Positions 11,747 through 23,010 are shown, counted from the stretch's first letter. The stretch: 64,000 nucleotides of DNA from Thermothielavioides terrestris NRRL 8126 (GCF_000226115.1 NC_016457.1:2790001-2854000), one strand, 5' to 3'. Numbers and translations: made by a program. Notes: generated from the letters alone by a model not told the origin.

Positions 11747-13701
11747 TCTGCGGGGTTGTCAGTCTGTAATCATGTAATTTCTTTTCCTTTTCGCCTTAGC
11801 ATCATGGCCCTTCATGGGTGGATTTAATGAAGTAATTACTCAGGTACATCGATCCAAGCGAGGCTGGAAACGGTGATGCTTTAGGAAGTGCTTTGCGTTA
11901 GGTCCAATACACAGTATTGCGATGCGACTTGACGGCCGACCACCAGCCTACCGCCGGCAGAAGCTCCCCAGGTACAAGCGTTCCCGGCATGTTGGCTCCT
12001 GAGTGTGTCTCGCCAATGCCCCGACAACGACTTATTGGTCTAGGACCACAAAGTCCATCACACTCCCGTTCAGGATTTCGCACAAGCTTTGTCTTCAGAT
12101 CCAACCCATATCGTCGGTCGGTAGATACTTCCCTTCCGCCCGTCATGCGCGCTGACCTCAAGATCATAAACGACCTTGGCGGCCCGGTCATCAATATATG
12201 ATCATTCCTACGCCCCTGTGCCCTGGAACCGTGCCATGCCCGTCCCTCAGTCTAATTATTGCACAGGAAAAGTATTGCACAGGACAACCGACCCTATGCA
12301 GGCCGAGTGAAAAACATCTAATTACCATTAATCCAGGAAAAATTCCAATGAGTAATCCTGCGAACACAACTTGAATTGACTGAAGACCTGCTAGCCAAGC
12401 CGCACATTCGCTATCTTTCCGAATCCATCAGCCAACCCAATATCCCTCCGCCTCCTGCTCCCTCCCCGCATACCATCGCAGTAGGACCCCAGAAACCCCC
12501 GGGGTTCTCCCATTCAGACAGAAAGTCCCAAAGGCCTATAGCAACCGATTCGATGCTGTATTTACTAGCGGCGAGCTTCAGGCTTTGCCTAGTCCACTGC
12601 ATACGCGCCGGTTTACTTTGTCGAAAGCTCTTGAATTGTCTAGCGCAATGACCAACGTTGCTGCTTTTGTTAACGGAATGATAAGAGTTGAGCGTGGACT
12701 GTTTCGAGAGCTTCTAGAATGTGTAGCTGATGCAGTTTTAGCTCCCTTGAGCCGGCCTGAAAACTTGCCAAGTTCTCGGCACCTATATCAGTAGGCAGAA
12801 TTAATAGCCACAACTTTCACTTTGACCAGAACGGTGGCGCTATCAGCTAGAGATTGTCTTTCCCGAGATGCCATCATAATGCACTAGCGGGACAGGTCCG
12901 CAACATGATGATTGCGATGCACTGCCAAACCAATGCATCCCATAACAATTCCATTCTCGCCTAATTGTGCTGCATCAGCTACTTCCACAGTCCAAGGTTT
13001 GTGTCTTTGCGGACCTAGGTAAATATCCGTATTTGAGTTGAGAAGACAATATGAATAGGGTTAGGGTTGTATAAAGCCCCTGAGCTCGTCAGCCCCTGGA
13101 GGACATCAAGGTCTCTCATCCGCAGAACATCTTACTGTACTGCGCAGAGGAGCAAGAGTGCGTAAACTAAGTAGTTTCGGCAAGTGAACCGGAATTTTCC
13201 ACCCACACCATACCAAGCATTGGCCAGCTTATGGACCCAGCGGGACGGAAAAGGCGCTGGCAAACAAAAAGACCGGGTCAGCGGAGGTCGTCCCTCCGTT
13301 CTCGCGCCGCCCCGGTCCCAATTTCACCGAGCGCATGATTCCTCTTCCATGTCCGCTCTAACTCGAAATCCAGAATTTACCTCTGTGAATTGTTAACACG
13401 TCCGAGCGCCACGCGTGGTCCTCAATTTCCGCTACAAGGGACAACGACTCAATAACCAGTCAAACGAGGGAGTTGTGTCTTTTTACCACTGGGCGTTGCG
13501 CGGGTAACAGGTTCCGTCGCGCCGAGAATCCGCAACCGCGCCGTTGCAGCGGGAGAGGATGCTACCTCATAACACAGCGAACATCTCGAGTAAGGTTATA
13601 AAGCTAAACTAATGCTCCCTGTAAACGACCTTCGGGTGGTGGTGTCTCGCTGCGTCGCTCCAAGCAGTAGAGCGTACCCCCTTTGATTCGTCTCGGTCAA
13701 A
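11747..13701. other. Intergenic with GH5 promoter
   Basis: No gene is supported in these two kilobases. A short telomere-like TAGGGTTAGGGTT occurs near 13056. The right end is the endoglucanase promoter. Confidence 0.5.
13596..13604 (+). promoter_or_regulatory. TATA-like box of GH5 gene
   Basis: GTTATAAAG lies about 100 nt upstream of the endoglucanase start codon at 13702, a usual distance for a fungal TATA element with a short 5' leader. Confidence 0.45.
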
Positions 13702-14950
13702 ATGAAGTTGCCAGCATCGAATGCGGCCGTGTGTGCCGCCGCGCTGCTCCCGGTAGCATCGGCAACCATCTACTACGCCGGAGTCGCCCAGTCAGGCGGT
13801 GAGTTCGGTGTATGGAGCGCCACTTCTACCAAGGGAACCGGGCTGCCCGGACGGTTCGGGGTCGACTACCAATTCATCAGCACGGCCGGCGTCGACACCA
13901 TGACGGATCAGAACAAGGTCAACCTCCACCGCGTGGCTTTCCTGCTCGAGCGCATGTGCCCCCCGTCGTACGGCCTCGGCGCCAAGTTCAACGAAACCCA
14001 TTTCGACTACTACAAGCAGGCCATCAACTACATCACCAAGACCAAGGGTGCTTGTGCGTGCCTCACTCAGTTCCATCCGCTCGTCTTCCGGTTGCGCGGT
14101 CAGCTAACCGCCGTCCTCAGACGCTATCCTCGACCCGCACAACTACATGCGCTACAATGACCCCTCATCGCAGCCCATGAGTGGGAGCGTGATCGGCAAC
14201 TCGTCGGACCCGACGGCGGCGACGACGGCCCAGTTCGGCGAATTCTGGGGCGAGCTGGCGCGGCGGTTCGCCGACAACGAGAAGGTCATCTTCGGGCTGA
14301 TGAACGAGCCGCACGACATGCCGAGCGCGCTGCTGGTGGCGAACCTGCAGGCGGCGATCGACGGGATCCGCAAGGCGGGGGCCAAGAACCTGATCATCGC
14401 GCCGGGCAACTCGTGGACGGGCGGGCACTCGTGGACGCAGGGCGGCGCCGAGGCCAGCAGCAACTGGCTCCAGAAGCTGGTCGACCCGGCGGGGAACCTG
14501 GCCATCGACATCCACGAGTACCTGGACGTGGACTTCAGCGGCTCGCACGCGGCGTGCCAGCAGGACCCGGCGACGAACCTGGCGAACGTGACGGCGTGGC
14601 TGCGGGAGCACAAGCTGAAGGCGTTCATCACCGAGTTCGGCGGGTCCAACACGACGTCGTGCACGACCATGCTGAACGGCATCCTGGACTACATGGCGCA
14701 GAACGACGAGTACATCGGGTGGACGGCGTGGGCGGCGGGCCCGTTCTGGGGCTCGAACAGCCCGTGCTGCACCGACTCGAAGCAGTGGGGGAGCCTGGAG
14801 CCGGGCAGCAAGGCGGCGGACGGCGGGCCGAGCCTGTACGACACCGTCTGGCTGCCCGTCATCCAGAAGAAGGTCCCGGCGAAGCTGCAGTGGCGCGGCA
14901 TGGCGAGCGTCAAGGGCGGCAGGTTGGAGGAGAAGCCGCAGAAGCACTAG
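13702..14950 (+). CDS. GH5 endo-beta-1,4-glucanase
   Basis: A secreted cellulase that cuts internal beta-1,4 bonds of cellulose. Exons are 13702-14047 and 14121-14950 (391 aa), joined across a 73-nt intron with a GCTAAC branch site; the join restores …TKTKDAILDPHNYMRY. Residues 1-21 form a signal peptide. Family GH5 landmarks follow in order: the HNYMRY block, the acid/base Glu in LMNEPHD (about residue 177), IHEYLD, and the nucleophile Glu in ITEFGG (about 286). These match fungal endoglucanase II (GH5_5). No cellulose-binding CBM1 module or linker is present, so this is a catalytic-domain-only form. Third-position GC is very high, which also opens long spurious antisense frames. Confidence 0.93.
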
Positions 14951-16539
14951 GCTGCAAGAGAGTGGGCCCTGGGTGTAGAGATAACTATAAGAAAAAAGAC
15001 AAGCTCGTCTCTCCGACAACCCCCTATTCGCTCTGCCGGAGCCTGGAGACTCAGGGTTAGGGTTGGTAACTATACCGTACCAGAAAATGCGAGTCAAGTC
15101 CAGGAGTCGCGGTCGCCAAGATCAGGGCCTGGGAGGCTTGTCGTTCAGTGGCGATTCTGAAACATGTCCCTCACACCTTCTGGAACAGATCGACGGTACC
15201 GCGGGGCAGTAACGCAAGTTCCTCCTAGTTTTCGATGTGGAACTGGAATGTAGTATGCACAAAAATCCAGGTGAGGGCGCAGTCGCCGTGGATAGGTTGT
15301 GAATAGATGTGGTTGTTGTTGGGGGTTCGCGGAAAGGGAAGTAACGTTCGCTGGCTTGAGCCTGTTGGCAGTTTGGCAACCAATGTGCCCTGTTACACCG
15401 CCTGCCTCAGGGGGAGGGGTCGCGTGCCAGAACGGGCCTGGAACCTGGAATTCTGGCAGGACGCTTCCTCCAAAATCCACCGCTATTTTTTTTCCACGGT
15501 GCTGCAACGGAAACAACCCTTTGGCTTCCCAAGGTCAATAGAGGGTGGAAAACCGCAGGCCGGAAACGAAATGACCGAAAACCAAACACAAACGGATGGA
15601 ATGCCGTTGTGAAGTGCAGGTTCGTGGATGCTGTCTTTCTCCGGTGCATGCCATCCGGAGCGGGTGGGCCGCCGATTGGCTGGCAACAAGCCTGGCGTCC
15701 CGGAAACCTCTGCATCCGGATGAAACAGGCCCGGCTGGGTGGCCGAGGCTTCTATCTCTTCCTCGCAATTGGGCAGGAGCCGCACGCGCGCCAGATGATC
15801 AGCTTGCCAGACCTGCCGGCAAGTTGGCTTCCGCGCCTCTATCACAGGAGGCAAGAGTGGGTTGCCTGCCGACCCGGTCTCGCGGATCACCTGCCAGACA
15901 GTGCAGCGGGACCCGGGAGCGCGGCAAGGTCGTATGGAAGGGCCTGTTCCGACGGCGGGCCGTCGCCAGGAAGGGCTCTGCCAAGAGTCCGTTGCCGCAA
16001 CCATCGCCCCCGAAGAGCTTGGGCCAGCAGCGTCAGAAAGCAGAAAACTTTGCGAACCGGTCTCGCATCCGAAACAAGCGACGGGTCGCTGGCTGCGCCG
16101 GCAAGCCTCAGTGCCGTTTTGCAGACCTCGATCCGCCCCGCTCGTCTGAATGCCGACGATGTTACACATCCCGGACGCTCTCCGTCACGTCCGGTTGCTC
16201 CTTCGCCTCCCCCTTTCCCTACCTGCCGAAAGGTAGCTCCGGTCTAAAAGGGCTGTCACTTCAGCTCGGGCCGCACTCGCTTTTCCTTTGTCTCGGTTCC
16301 TTCCTTCCACTCTATCTCTTTTTCTTCCGTTATGTTTGCCCCATTTCACCGTTTCTTTCTGACCAATTGAGCTTGGTGTGGGTGGCTGGCGGATTCACTC
16401 GAGTCCGCTGTCATCCCCTGAACTCCCCTCGCCGCCCGACATGCCGCTCAGCATGCCGCGCTTTCCTCCCCATATTGCCTCGCACCTTCGAGAGTTGGGA
16501 CCCCGCCGGCTTTTCTCGAGTCCGAAGCGGTGGTCGACA
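14951..16539. other. Intergenic, no supported gene
   Basis: Long overlapping frames exist on both strands at 15480-16550, but none shows a family motif and they read through the promoter of the next gene. CAGGGTTAGGGTTGG, a short telomere-like string, lies at about 15051. A C/T-rich tract at about 16200-16370 probably belongs to the leader of the next gene. Confidence 0.5.
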
Positions 16540-17557
16540 ATGGCTCTGAGACTCTCGCTCCTCCACATCTCGGCCGTCGTCCTCGTTGTGTTGTTCTCCT
16601 TTCTCCTGAACAACAGCGAGTCGGCCGCGACGCAGGGTGCCTGTGCAACTCACGACCATCCCAACCCACTGGCCGAGCTGTTTCCGAACAACGCCACCGG
16701 TGTTCTCAATGCGACGCTGGCCATCATTCCGATCCCGCTAGCCACCGCTCGCCGGCTGATCCCACCCCAGTACGGCATCCTCGAGCGAGCTTACCGTACC
16801 CTGATTCCCAACTTCCCCGAAGGGATGTATCCCGTTATGGTGCAGGCAGCCCATGACCATGACGTCCAGTTTCGGGCCTACGGCATCACCATGGATGACT
16901 TCTCGGTCCGTGTCTCTGTCGGACCCGGTCTGCACCCCTAGTTTTGCTGACCGGGCGTAGCGTGTTGGATTCGAGTTTCCGTTCTTGGACCTCACCGGCG
17001 ACGGCTACTCCTCGTTCCGCTGGGCTCCAGCGCAGCTCATCAGCGCGACCAACGATATCGCGCTGGACGGATCACGAGCGTACGGTACCCTCGTCTCGCC
17101 GGCCGAGTACGAGCCGGCATGTAATGCGTACCGGCAATTAGCCAACGGGGCAACGTACTTCAAGGGCTCCAGCCTTACATCCGCCGAGTTCGTGGAGCTG
17201 GAGATGACGCGCCTCCAGCATCCCACCCTCAGCCCGTACTCACTGGAGCTGTTCAGGAACATTACGAACCAGCCGACCTTTGCAAACGCAACATCGTGCG
17301 ACAACATGATCCGGCTGTTCAACACGAGCATGTCAGTCGGCGCCCACGCGCCAGTGCCGGTGCGCGGCAGGGTCAGGGCGCGCGCCTTCCCGTTCCAGGG
17401 CGGCGTGAAGGAGTGGGCAGACGTCTATGGCGTGCAGGTGGCGACGCCGTTCATCGAGAACAACTATCTCGACTGCCGGACGATGAGGGGATACTCGGGG
17501 ACCGGCGGGCCGGGCGACTCGTACATGTCAGGTTTTAATTCTAATGATGAATTGTGA
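16540..17557 (+). CDS. Secreted protein of unknown function
   Basis: Exons 16540-16905 and 16961-17557 (55-nt intron) give 320 residues. The chosen Met at 16540 begins a clear signal peptide or membrane anchor, ALRLSLLHISAVVLVVLFSFLL; an upstream in-frame Met at 16378 would bury it. The splice restores DDFSRVGFEFPFLDLTGDGYSSFRW. I recognise no named family. The segment LAIIPIPLATARRLIPPQYG recalls the start of acetoacetate-decarboxylase-like folds (a Pro-rich strand before a helix), but this is only a resemblance. Sequons NNAT, NAT, NIT and NTS support passage through the secretory pathway. The coding frame ends in FNSNDEL without a GPI-type tail. Confidence 0.75.
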
Positions 17558-18669
17558 AATACAGACGGTGCATCGGAATGATACCCGGCCTGGGCGGCCG
17601 ACATGGGCGTGGCCGTCCACGGTCCATAGAAAATAAACAAAAACAAAATTACTAAGTATTCACCCTAAGTCTGCCATGTACTCCGTACAGATAGATTCTG
17701 GCTTTGGTTGGTTGGTCTGAATGGGTTGTGCGAGAGGCCAGCGACACAACCGTTCAGCGCTGTCCTCCACACGCACCCAGAACTCTCCTATGTTTATCTC
17801 TTCCCACAGCAGACTTAGGTGGTTGGAGTTACATCGGATCTGCTTGCTAGTCATCGAAAAGGCAAATCGAGGTGGTTATGCCTACGCCAGAAGGAAGCTG
17901 CAGCTTTCACATGCTAGAAGACAAGGAACACCCCCCTGACTGCGAAAATTCAAGAACCAAAACAGACTGTCTGCTACCGTGTTAGAAGTGAAGCAAGGTA
18001 ATTCTTTTAACGCAGCCCAAATGAAAGCCAAGAGTTCCATGCCACACCGTCTCACCATCCACCCGTTTCATCGCTCCGACAAACTCCAACCTGCACGGAA
18101 TGTCTCGGGAATTGAGGATGCGGGTGCGGCACAGCACATCTTCGCAACGACGCAGCCTCAACGGCACAGCGCTCCCAACCCTCAGCGAAACAGCGAGCGC
18201 CGCCTCCACAGAGCCCTATTTTAGGTATTTGCCTACCAGTCGGCCTAGTCCGAGGGTCGGGCACGCTGCGAGCCAAGGCTTCATTCATCCTTCATCCAAG
18301 ACCCAACAGGCCTCCAAAGGTCTTGCAGAATCCCTTGAGCATGGCCGAGTTTATAAATCCCGCTGCCTTTCCGCGTGGCCGGGGCCGGTGGCCGTCGATC
18401 TTTTGAGGAGAGGATACCAGCATTTTCATCCCGTTTCGTTTGCTCGATTCAGTTCAGTTCAGGGGCGTCGTGGTGTCAGCAGGCAGGGACTGCCGTTTTC
18501 CGCGTTGCTTTAACTTTTTTGTTTTCTTTTCCTTGTTTTTCTTTCTCTCTGCACCCTTCTCTCCCGGTCGCGGAACGTGCCGATCGCTGGGCGATTTTTC
18601 AAGTTTGCGATCCTCCCTCAGGACGACGGCCTGCTGCTCTCCCCCGTCTCTGCAGCTTCACACACACAC
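17558..18669. other. Intergenic, promoter-like right end
   Basis: No gene is seen. A TATA-like TTTATAAAT lies at about 18350 and a long C/T-rich leader-like tract at about 18510-18570; both point to a plus-strand transcript starting near 18400. Confidence 0.5.
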
Positions 18670-18846
18670 ATGTCCGTGTCCCCAGCAACACTCCGCAAGA
18701 CCGCGACGACGGCCAGGACGATGGCCCTGAAACGCAGCCTCTCGCGCTCTGTCATCCGCATCATCCAGCGCACCCTGCCGCTGGTCAAGAGCAGGCGGCG
18801 CTCGTGGACCACCATCGCCAAGACGCGGATGCCGATCGATCTGTGA
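18670..18846 (+). CDS. Possible small basic peptide
   Basis: A 58-residue frame starting at the Met at 18670 encodes a very basic peptide (TLRKTATTARTMALKRSLSR, then IIQRTLPLVKSRRRSW) with no family match. Support is contextual: a TATA-like TTTATAAAT at about 18350 and a pyrimidine-rich leader at 18510-18570 precede it on the same strand. It could instead be the first exon of a longer gene, or a chance frame. Confidence 0.3.
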   Translation: MSVSPATLRKTATTARTMALKRSLSRSVIRIIQRTLPLVKSRRRSWTTIAKTRMPIDL

Positions 18847-19514
18847 GGCTGGGGGGCGGACGGGAAGGGGTTGGGCGTGGGCACGCAGCCGTGGTATTTT
18901 GGGATCGTAAGCCAGATAATTACTGGCTCAGGTCGGATGCTCCCGCGGGTTCAGGCCATGGGTCTCACCAACTCTCGTCTGCGACGGCCTAAAGTCAAAT
19001 TGCGGCCCTAAGCATCTGCCCAGGCAGCATGAGTCCTCGTCCTCCCCGGACTTGCCTGCGGCCGGGTGTGGTCCGACGATGTACAACCCTGAAACACCGC
19101 TGCTCCGGGTTGGGTGGCGGTTTATCGGTGTTCTCGGAACAACAAGGCTTGGACATCGCATTATACCCAGATTCACCTGTGGGGTTTGGGAGACCTGGTG
19201 GAAGACAAGTGGTGAATGGGCGGGAGAAGGGGCGGGGGAGGGAGACATGATCCACGCAGTGCAGCGTTTGGGCCCGCGTTCCCGGTCCTTCTCATCCATG
19301 CTATTAGACGACTCTACGACGGGGATTTGGACGGTTGAAAAGGCGAATCAAAAGGGATTGAAATTTTGCTGTCATCTTGCAGGGCTGGGCTGTGGACAGC
19401 AAGGATCGGTTCATGAGTATCTCGTTCGTTTCACCTGCATCGAAAGTTTTAGATACCCTCGGAGGTACAATGTTTTGCTTTAGCCGTGAACCCGGGTCTT
19501 GTTCTTGAGATGGC
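18847..19514. other. Intergenic
   Basis: No gene is seen. The right end should hold the 3' untranslated region of the minus-strand gene that follows. Confidence 0.5.
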
Positions 19515-20628
19515 TCATTCGTCATCTTCCTCGCCCATTGGCTCGGGGTCCGACATCAGGGCTCTGACGATCGCCTTCGCTTCTTCACAATCGTTGTCGT
19601 TGTATAACTTGAGACCGTAGGTGAGCATAAACATTTCCGAGTTGCCCCATCCGCGCTCAATGAAGTCCAATTCCTCCTCGGTGAAGTTGCAATCCGCAAA
19701 GTGGCCTTGGAAGGATCGCTCGATATCATCGACTAGCCCGTCGTCCGCGTCGGCTTCGTCTTCCTCCTTGTCGTCCCGCTCATTTCGTATTATGGCCCGC
19801 ACCATCTGCCTGCCCTCGTCTCGGTCTTTTTCGTCATGGATGTTGAAGCCCCAGCAGCGGAGGAACCTGATTTCGCCGCCCCAATTCTTCTTCAACCAAT
19901 CTCTTTCGTCTCTTGTGTAGGGCGGCGGGCGAGAGGATTGGGCCTCCCGGTTGCCGTTACCGCCACTTGCTCCCTGTTGGTTGCTTCCAGTAGTCGGCTG
20001 CGTTCCGCTGGCTGCGGCCCATCTAGAGCGCTCCGAATCGGGCCAGATCGCGTTGATCATGTATCCCTCGTCTTGCTTGAAAACCGACTCGCCGACCACT
20101 GGGCCGACAGGCGGCCCGCTGAGTTTAAGCACCCAGACCGGCCCCGGTGCGTGGATGTAGGCGATCCGCCGCCCCTCAGCATCCATAAGCTGCCCGTCCC
20201 TGAAATTTTTTCCCATGCCGCCTAACTGCATGCCGGCGTAGTCGCCAGTGCTCGTACTACCGACGATGTTGCAAAAGGCGGTAGGGGCGTGCAGGACGTT
20301 GCGGAGCCGGAGAATGCCGTGGGAACGGGGACCGGAGCGTTTCGGATACAGCTTGACCGGGATTTCGACATCGCCAATCCCGACCACGTCAAGCCGAGAC
20401 GCCCCGTAAGCTTCGCCTATATAGGTAGCGAACGGCGTGTAGGTGGAAAACCAAACACGGTCGCGTGCCACGCTAATGAAGATGGCCAGTCGCGGTTAGC
20501 CATATTCATCAGACTTGATTACTAGGTGGCGATAATTAGCACAGGGCATTGGAGCCTTACTGTACGTTGGAAGTGTTCGAGATGAGCCAGTCGGGGCAGG
20601 GCAGCCCGGTCTCCATTGTGGCTGCCAT
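19515..20628 (-). CDS. Retrotransposon-derived beta-barrel protein
   Basis: Exons 20628-20561 and 20472-19515 (88-nt intron, GTAAGG donor) give 341 residues. The join restores WLISNTSNVHVARDRVWFSTY, which with DVVGIGDVEIPV and LRNVLHAPTAFCNIVG resembles the beta-barrel found next to the protease in Copia/TNT1-94-type Pol polyproteins. The usual Asp-Ser-Gly of an active protease is replaced by Ile-Ser-Asn, so protease activity is unlikely. No integrase, reverse transcriptase or LTR is nearby; the gene has an intron and a clean frame, which suggests a domesticated host gene. The C-terminal third contains two related helical repeats (about residues 210-258 and 288-330) ending in an acidic tail. 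Molecular role is unknown. Confidence 0.75.
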
Positions 20629-20746
20629 GGCTTGGTGAAGAAAAAGCGTCACAGACAATGCAGGATGCTGCGGTCAGGGCGGTTATGATGGTGCGACGGA
20701 TAACTACCTCCCAGGTTGTTCGTGTTGAATGGGACGTCGGGTGGCC

Positions 20747-20765
20747 GGGGGGGGGGGGGGGGGGG
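20747..20765 (+). repeat. G19 homopolymer
   Basis: A run of 19 G residues, followed by GAGAGAG, lies between the retrotransposon-derived gene and the second 5S gene. Its exact length may be unreliable. Confidence 0.9.
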
Positions 20766-20849
20766 AGAGAGTCGCTCGAAGCGCCACCGTTATGAATGTA
20801 CGCCCCGTTCATCGAGCCAACTTAATCCAGGTCAACGAGTAAGGCTGCC

Positions 20850-20968
20850 ACATACGGCCATAGACAGCAGAAAGCTCGGGATCCCGTCCGCTCTCCCCTA
20901 GATAAGCTGCTGATCGCAGGATTAGTACTCAGGTCGGTGACGACTGGGGAATCCCCTGTGCTGTATGT
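20850..20968 (+). rRNA. 5S ribosomal RNA, divergent copy
   Basis: A second 119-nt 5S rRNA gene in the same orientation as the first. The central blocks CCCGTCCGCTC and GGTCGGTGACGAC are identical, but several stems differ by paired changes: helix I ACATAC/GTATGT instead of ACGTAC/GTACGT; helix II GACAGCAG/CTGCTGATC instead of GGTGGTAG/CTACCAACC, with the same bulged A; helix IV CAGGTCG/CGACTG instead of TGGGTCG/CGACCA. These changes keep pairing, so the copy is likely functional and not a decayed pseudogene. The terminator is short (four T residues, then CATCCTCTTTTT). Confidence 0.9.
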
Positions 20969-21992
20969 TTTCATCCTCTTTTTCCTCCCCCGCACACCTT
21001 TTTCTCAACTTCATGTCATGCCATGTTGGGCTGTGCTACCTAGGTAGTTCCGGCTGCCTTTCTGCCTGCCCGGCGTCCGTTGCCCGGCATAAGGTTATTA
21101 TTATATCCCGACTCACCGACCAGCTAGCGCCACCGTTACACCGCTCTGAAGAACAGCGGCAGATTGGCTGGAATTGACTGAGGTGTGGTTGGTGGGTGGT
21201 GGGGCGGTTGCTTGCTGCCCGAACCAGCCCAGCGCTGGCCTTAAATCAGCCCAGCGGAGATGAGCTAACTAAGGTACCTGACTCTGGGGTGTATCTGACC
21301 GTGTTCTTCAGTTAGCCGAATTTGGCCAGAATAGGTAAACGGATACTGCTCACTTATAGCAGCCAACCTAGCGACTATCTCGGGTGTGCTTTCGCTCTGG
21401 TGCTCCTCCGGCCATCAACTTGTGCGAGCGACCAAGCACAACTCCACTGCTTTGGGACTGGCAAGCACCCATACTCTCTCCTCACAAATAACTACATGGG
21501 AACAAAGGAAGATCTGAAGCACAGATTTTGGCGACCCATCACGTCTCATGGCCCCAAGTTAGTGGGCAACTTGGTCTACAATGGCTAATATGTGGACTTC
21601 AATTCTCTTGAGTCAATCAGCTTACATTCCGCGAACCATAACATTCTCGCAAAGAGGAAGGCACCTTTTCAGGCACCTGGCACAACAGTCATTCATTATA
21701 GCCACAGCGACGTTGGCATGTCGTTAATGAAAGATGAATGCAAATTCAAAATAACCAAACGCCCATCCCCGACGCGCGTTCAAAATGTCTCGCATACCTC
21801 CCAATGTTAGAGAGGTGTCGGAGAGAAACGTGACCAGATCGCGGTTGCTTGGCTCATCCTCCGCAGCCAACTCGCTACACTGGCTTTTCGCAGGCACACT
21901 CACCACGGCGGAAGTGGTTTTCAACACTCTCAATGCCGGCTATGAAACTTGAAAACTTGAAGCAAACCAAAGAATTTCAAACCTGTCCCGCC

Positions 21993-22023
<31 letters not shown>

Positions 22024-22061
22024 AAAAAGCCTCACGTCCAGTCAAGAATTGTCCCAAAACC
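20969..22061. other. Intergenic with C20A15 tract
   Basis: No gene is supported. At 21994-22028 a run of 20 C is directly followed by 15 A. Confidence 0.5.
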
Positions 22062-23010
22062 GCCGCAAAAAATCGAGCGTCTCCTCCGCCGTCTTGGGCT
22101 TCTTCCCATCAGACGCTCCCTCTCTTCCCGCCTCCCTCTCGGGGCGTCCGTCCTCCTTTGTGGCCGTGTCGGTGCGGGGAGCAGGGCAGGTGCTGTAAAA
22201 TTAAGGTAAACACGTCAGTTTGTGAGCTGGATGTTGTTGCGAACGGTAAATGTTTTATGGCGTGCGATGGGGTGCAGGTGGTAGTTCGGCGGAAACAAAG
22301 AGCAGAATGCCCGGCAGAGTCAGAGAGATGTAAGTAAGTTGTAAAGGGCAGCGGCGGGCAGCAGGCCAGCGGGCAGCTGGGGGAGCTTTTGCAACTCCGA
22401 GGGCTCATTGATGTTTGATTTCGGGCTCTGTGAAGAGGGCACATTCCGCCAGGCTCAGATATGTCGCCGTTGCCTTCTCCCAGACCCTCCTAGTTCCGGC
22501 CCACCCTCGAGGACCCCGAGCATGGAAGGGCCTGGCCAAAGCTAGAATCTGGATTTTTCTTCTTGCTTCTTGACCTGCCAGCCAAGCGGCTGCCTTCCCG
22601 CTCCCCGTCACGGCGGCCCTCGCCACGAGGGCCAGCGCTCAGGGGAGCGGTGAGCGAGCTCGGCATTACGCCACTCGGCGAAGAGCATCACGGTGACCAA
22701 CCCGGGCCATCGCCTCTGCCTCAATCAGGAAGGCCTGGTCTCTCTCGGCCTAATCCCAAGGACTGTTTTCCCTGCACGCTAAAGGACGGCGCGCACCCCC
22801 CTGGCTCGACGCGAAGGCAACCAGCGCTTTGCCGGCAAGCATAAAGACGTAGACTAAACTGTGGGAAAAAAAAATGGCATACCAGTTGCTTTGGGGGCAC
22901 CGGCAATGGTCCTCACCCGTCTCCGGCGTTCCGCCAGCGCCAGCGCCGGCCTGGTCGTCCTTCAACTTGTCGCCCGTTTTGGCGGCCGACTTGGAGGTGT
23001 CTTGGCCCAT
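22062..23010 (-). CDS. Putative small intron-containing gene
   Basis: Two exon-like pieces on the minus strand may belong to one gene. The first begins at the Met at 23010 (MGQDTSKSAAKTGDKLKDDQ…GGTPETG) and meets a GTGAGG donor near 22913; Met-Gly with a following Ser suggests N-myristoylation. The second follows a pyrimidine-rich acceptor near 22182 and ends at about 22063 with KKPKTAEETLDFLRRFWDNS. Simple joining of the first donor to the nearest acceptor (TTTCCCACAG near 22855) gives an immediate stop, so intermediate exons are not resolved. The unspliced frame runs from 23010 to 22750 (86 aa). No family is recognised. They could also be two separate genes. Confidence 0.35.

Noticed and set aside
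14165..15097. 310-codon minus-strand frame over the endoglucanase
   Set aside because: It is an antisense shadow caused by very high third-position GC; it is Arg-rich and has no motif, while the plus strand encodes a full GH5 enzyme.
15480..16549. Overlapping frames of 228 and 317 codons
   Set aside because: They overlap each other on opposite strands, have biased composition, and run through the promoter and start of the secreted-protein gene.
20850..20968. 5S pseudogene
   Set aside because: Differences from the other copy are compensatory in stems and leave conserved loops unchanged, unlike random or RIP-type decay.
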